64,000 nt of DNA from Henckelia pumila (Eukaryota; Streptophyta; Magnoliopsida; Lamiales; Gesneriaceae), in assembly GCF_033568475.1 (NCBI RefSeq), contig NC_133123.1, positions 155,821,753 through 155,885,752 on the forward strand, written 5' to 3'. Position numbers and translations under genes: made by a program. Every line of letters begins with the position of its first letter. Position 1 is the stretch's first letter. Below, piece after piece: positions 59,871 to 64,000 of the stretch. The notes under the pieces are model-generated. The model was not told the DNA's origin. It saw only the letters and a program-made list of their open reading frames with translations, and did not search any database.

Positions 59871-61720
59871 ATGTGATGAGCAATATGATCAGGAGATTTC
59901 TCCCCAGTGGGAGCATTCACCTGATCTCCATCGTTCTTAATAGTGTGTGTCCACTCCTCGGCATCATCTGACTATATCAATTATCACACTGGAACTTTCA
60001 ACCATTTCTCCGTGTAATAGCACGTTGGATAGGTGGGATACAATCTTATCTTCCACCCATCTTATGATAGATATCACACCATAAACCTGAAATAAAAAAA
60101 TAAATACATGATTAGTATTTGCGAGTTTAGGAACCAATAAAATATAATTGTTCTTTTACTGACATGTTCATAGCTTTTTTAACTATGAAATTTAGTATAT
60201 GTTCATTCACGTTCAACTTAATGTGCTTATCAGCTAGGAGATTTGAAATATCTCTCTATTGTAGGTGTCACACATTACTCAGTTGATAAGCCGAAAGTGG
60301 CTCGAACACCACTATCTTTGTGAGTCTATTAAGCAACTCAGATTTGAAGTGCTTTCTCACCTGAAATATGGGTAAAATTTTACACGTAATTTAATATGAA
60401 GAACCAAAAAAATATCTAAATATTTCATCTTAAAATAGATTACCTCTTTCATCACCTCTACCATGGTCTCATTGCCCAATTATCCTTTTAAAATTATTTT
60501 GGCCCCAAAATTTCATGTCATTATTATAACCGTATTTTTGAAGTCAACACCTCGTTCTTTTCTGTCAGTTAGTTGTCCATAGTTTAAGAGTTGAAGCAAA
60601 ATGTTAAACACAACAGTGCGTCCTTTACCTACTTCATCGAGAAGAACCAAACAATACGATCATTATGTACACACAAGAATGATAAAAAATCGAAATCATA
60701 AAGCAATCATAAATTTGAAACAAACTAAATGATTTTCACATACCCTGGAGGAGCTCCTATCAGTCGAGAAACAAAGTGTTTCTCCATATATTCTAAAATA
60801 TCAATTTGGACCGTTAAACTATGGTCAACGAACAAATGTTCTTTTAGAGCTTTGGCGAGCTCCGTCTTGCCAACGCCCGTTGGACCCAAGAAAAGAAAAG
60901 AGCTTGTTGGTTGTTGGGGTCTGCCAAGACCATCTCTTGATCTCAAAACAACCTCAGCAACAGAAGCAATGAGTTTGGGGATATTTTTGGGTATGAGTTC
61001 AGGTTCGGATATTTTTAAAAATCTCCGAAATATATTGGGGACGGGTATGGGGATGCTATCCCTAACCCAAACGTGCTCCGATAATAATAATATTAATAAT
61101 CGTCGTCGTTGTCATCTTGAAGTGTAATTTTTTTATTTATTAAAGTTTTTTTAATCTTGAAATATGTATAAATTATACTAAACTTAAAATTAAAATAGTA
61201 GTATTTATTAGTTTGTATTATTTTTATGAATTATATATAATGCATTCGCTTATAATAAAATAATTTTTATAATATAAAATATTATTTGAACTTCATTTAT
61301 TTACTTAGAATTATAAATAAACTATTAAAATTAAGAATGTTTATTTATTATTTATTTGAAAAATATTTGAAATATATATATAATTCTTACTAAATTCTGA
61401 TATGTAATATTCTATTTTTTTTAAAAAAAACAAAAATTTTGATTAGTAGTGATATTTTTTATTTAAGATATTGTTATTAATTATAAAATTTTATTTAAGT
61501 TCCCGCAGGTTCGGGTATGGAGACGAGGATTAAGTCACCGCGGAGACGGGGATGGGGAATTCTCGATTAAAAATAAGAGTGATATTTTTTATTTAAGATA
61601 TTTTAATGAATTATAAAATTTTATATAAATCCACGCGGGTTCGTGTATGGAGATGAGGATAAAGTCTCCGCGGAGATGGGGATGGGGAATATTCGATTAA
61701 AAATTACATAGAATAAAGGC
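59871..61720. repeat. ClpB array unit 4 (long form)
   Basis: Like unit 2, extends to CAACAGAAGCAATGAGTTTG. The (AAT)n tract is almost lost (61078-61100). Confidence 0.85.
60725..60946 (-). pseudogene. ClpB/HSP101-like NBD2 exon in unit 4, best preserved
   Basis: An open stretch with [17 protein letters not shown], an intact Walker [20 protein letters not shown], then [15 protein letters not shown] and IGAPPGYV. It is the only copy in which the P-loop GxxGxGKT is unbroken. The remaining exons to the left (59880-60690) contain stops, so a working protein is unlikely. Confidence 0.75.
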
Positions 61721-62177
61721 AGGGAATGGGATTATCAATATGATCAGGAGATTTCTCCCTAGTGGGAGCATTCACCTGATCTCCATCGTTCTTAATAGTG
61801 TGTGTCTACTCCTCGGCATCATCTGACTATATCAATTATCACAGTGGAATTTTCAACCATTTCTCCGTGTAATAGCACGTTGGATAGGTGAGATATAATC
61901 TTATCTTCCACCCATCTTATGATAGATCTCACACCATAAACCTGAAATAAATACATGATTAGTATTTACGAGTTTAGGAACCAATAAAATATAATTGTTC
62001 TTTTACTGACATGATCATAGCTTTTTTATCTATGAAATTTAGTATATGTTCCTTCACGTCCAACTTAATGTTCTTATCAGCTAGGCGATTTGAAATTTCT
62101 CTCTATTGTAGGTGACACACATTACTCAGTTGATAAGTCGAAAGAGGCTCGAACACCACTATCTTTGTGAGTCTATT
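61721..62177. repeat. ClpB array unit 5 (truncated)
   Basis: Holds only the C-terminal ClpB exon and part of the next, then stops at GTGAGTCTATT where an LTR-like sequence begins. Confidence 0.8.
61740..62177 (-). pseudogene. ClpB/HSP101-like C-terminal piece in unit 5
   Basis: Carries the VYGVRSI-type C-terminal exon (about 61830-61945) and the start of the preceding exon, ending at the LTR-like insertion. Confidence 0.65.
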
Positions 62178-64000
62178 TGTGACGACCCGAGTTCTAATCT
62201 CTCGATAATCAAATCATCAAATAGAATAGACAATGATCAATGTCTTACAAGATAAACAAAATTTTTTTTTAAAATGGGAGCACCTCGCTCGATCGGTAAA
62301 AAGTTACCGATCGAGCGAGCACTTTGCTCAAACTCTCGGGTGCAACTTATGTTGGTCTCGCTCGATCCGCAGTATATCACCGATCGAGCAAGCCCAACAT
62401 ATTCATGGTTCTGTTCCTGATTTCAAAGCCTCGCTCGATCGGTAAGAATTGCCCGATCGAGCGAGCACAGGTTTAGAAGCAGAACAGAAACTGCATTTTG
62501 CTGTCAAACTAAGATCATTCAAGTATTTTCATCTAGCTTCAGGTCATGCATGATTTATTCCATAGCCACATCTAACATGCATTCTAACATGATATAATTG
62601 ATAGAATTGAATCATCACAAGGCCTTATAACCATAATCAAAAAGCCCACAAAGCATGCAAAAAGCAATGTTATATATATTCAAGATCAAGCTACATTATA
62701 TTGTCTCAAGGATTTACATATCCCCATTCAAATCCTATGAACAACAACAAGACCACAACTTAATCATCAACAAGTCTTGGTGCAAGTAGCTCTAACATGC
62801 TCATGTTTAAGACACTCAAAAACATCATGACAGCTCACACAACCATCTAGACTCGGATCATCACGCTATCTTCTTATCTCTTGTTCTTCACGTTCGCTTT
62901 TGCCCGGTTCCACTCCCTCCTATTGCAATGACACATACAACAAAACAATAGCCGGATAACTCCGGTGAGAAATAGATTTCCCAGTAAAAGCAACTAAACA
63001 TGCATAACAAATATATATCAAAATCATGATATAAAGAACATAACTTCAATGCATGTTTTAAAACAAGGTTCATCTCTTCCTTCGTCGGTTGGGATCCCGA
63101 GAAGTAGATATCATAACTAATCCACCGACTCTCCCAATCGAGGTGGGGCTACTTATCTCACTTCTCTAGACTTTGAAGTCATTATATATGTAAATCAGAC
63201 GCTAGGCTAAACAACCACCCAGGCCATACATATACAATCCCTCAAATCGTCTATTCGAACGTTTCCGTTCATTTTGAAATCAAAGAACAAGTCTTACAAG
63301 ATGAATGCAATATATATCATTCAAACTACATTCATTAACATCAAGACTTATTCAACAACTCAAAGGAAAGAACATAAGAGCAATTAAGAAAACAAGTATG
63401 TGATTTAGGGGAACTCGATACAAACCATCTCGAGTTGTAATCCCAATCAAATAGTAGTCCACTTTTACCTTTGACATGTGATGTTTAGGATGTCTTTTAG
63501 CTTGTCCAAATCTGTACAAGTTAACCACCAAACCTATCTCAAAATCTGCTCAAGTTTCAACCCAAACGTCAAAGCAAAACGCTACCAACCTTGTGCGTTC
63601 TTGTATCGGTTTCGGAGTCAAGATCAATGAGTTGAAATGCCCTGTTTACACACTGAAATCACAACATAACAAGCAAGGAATCATCAGCTAATAATTCAGC
63701 AACTTCTTAGTCCAAGAACAATAGCAAATCACTTCAAATCATGAGTTCGACGGCATATCGGTATAACTCGGCGATTCCAAACGCATCTATAACCAATCTA
63801 ACATTCATATCAGCTGTATATCAACTCAAACCCAATATATCAGCAGGTATAAAAGTCGAATCATAGCTGGAAAATCATAAGAACATGATAAACAATCAAT
63901 CCTCAACCCAACTTCAATATTACAAAAGATAGAAGCTCATCAACAACAATTCAAATACAAGTCTGATCTCTGTCCATTTCGAATTCTCAAACCTTGATGA
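62178..64000. mobile_element. LTR-like insertion, right end outside the window
   Basis: Begins TGTGACGACCCGAGTTC at the sharp break in array unit 5, a typical start of plant gypsy LTRs (compare TGTAGTATCCCG at 23226). About 1.8 kb without a coding frame. It contains three short palindromes at 62286-62466 and many AACAAxCAA-type words. Orientation, length and class cannot be settled without the right end. Confidence 0.55.
62284..62468. repeat. Three GCTCGCTCGATCGGT-type hairpins
   Basis: CTCGCTCGATCGGTAA paired with TTACCGATCGAGCGAG at 62286-62324, a diverged pair at 62356-62391 and another pair at 62430-62466. Spacing is about 70 bases. Confidence 0.9.

Overview
The window reads as nuclear DNA of a eudicot plant. 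It has intron-containing genes with GT/AG splice sites, plant-only families (a UDP-glycosyltransferase with the plant PSPG box, a plastid BCCP, an F-box/FBA protein), AT-rich spacers and abundant LTR retrotransposons and MITEs. An asterid, possibly Lamiales, is my inference from the S-RNase-like and SLF-like sequences; the species cannot be fixed from sequence alone.

Layout. 1-3.4 kb: AT-rich spacer with microsatellites and small MITE-like repeats. 3.45-8.1 kb: a small single-exon gene (+) and a five-exon PHD-finger plus telobox-Myb gene (-). 8.2-15.5 kb: a transposon belt with two long-TIR elements with 10-bp target duplications, a copia-type solo LTR, a dispersed repeat and a SINE. 15.7-16.9 kb: an intact single-exon F-box/FBA gene resembling S-locus F-box proteins. 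17.1-17.7 kb: a VID27/DEM-like gene fragment. 17.84-24.01 kb: a complete but mutated Ty3/gypsy chromovirus with two LTRs and a TTTTC target duplication. 24-29.4 kb: hAT-type element, remnants of a second gypsy element and LTR pieces. 30.05-33.44 kb: a 3.4-kb inverted repeat; each arm joins an RNase T2 (S-RNase-like) gene fragment to a ClpB/HSP101 fragment. It is followed by a copied piece of the PHD gene. 36.66-39.22 kb: a seven-exon plastid biotin carboxyl carrier protein gene. 40.2-41.7 kb: a two-exon UDP-glycosyltransferase gene. 42-48.5 kb: hAT elements and MITEs, with a paralogous empty site for one of them. 48.5-62.2 kb: a tandem array of about 1.7-1.9-kb units, each carrying decayed C-terminal exons of a ClpB/HSP101-like gene plus a MITE-like block with an (AAT)n tract. 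One unit is split by a gag-only LTR retrotransposon (51.5-56.65 kb). 62.18-64 kb: the start of another LTR-like insertion.

Five genes look functional: the small 123-aa gene, the PHD/Myb gene, the F-box gene, BCCP and the UGT. They do not form a pathway. The most striking point is that an intact SLF-like F-box gene and broken S-RNase-like exons lie within about 15 kb of each other in repeat-dense DNA. That is the gene pairing of an RNase-based self-incompatibility (S) locus or a decayed relative of one. This is a hypothesis; it needs phylogeny of both genes and neighbouring sequence.
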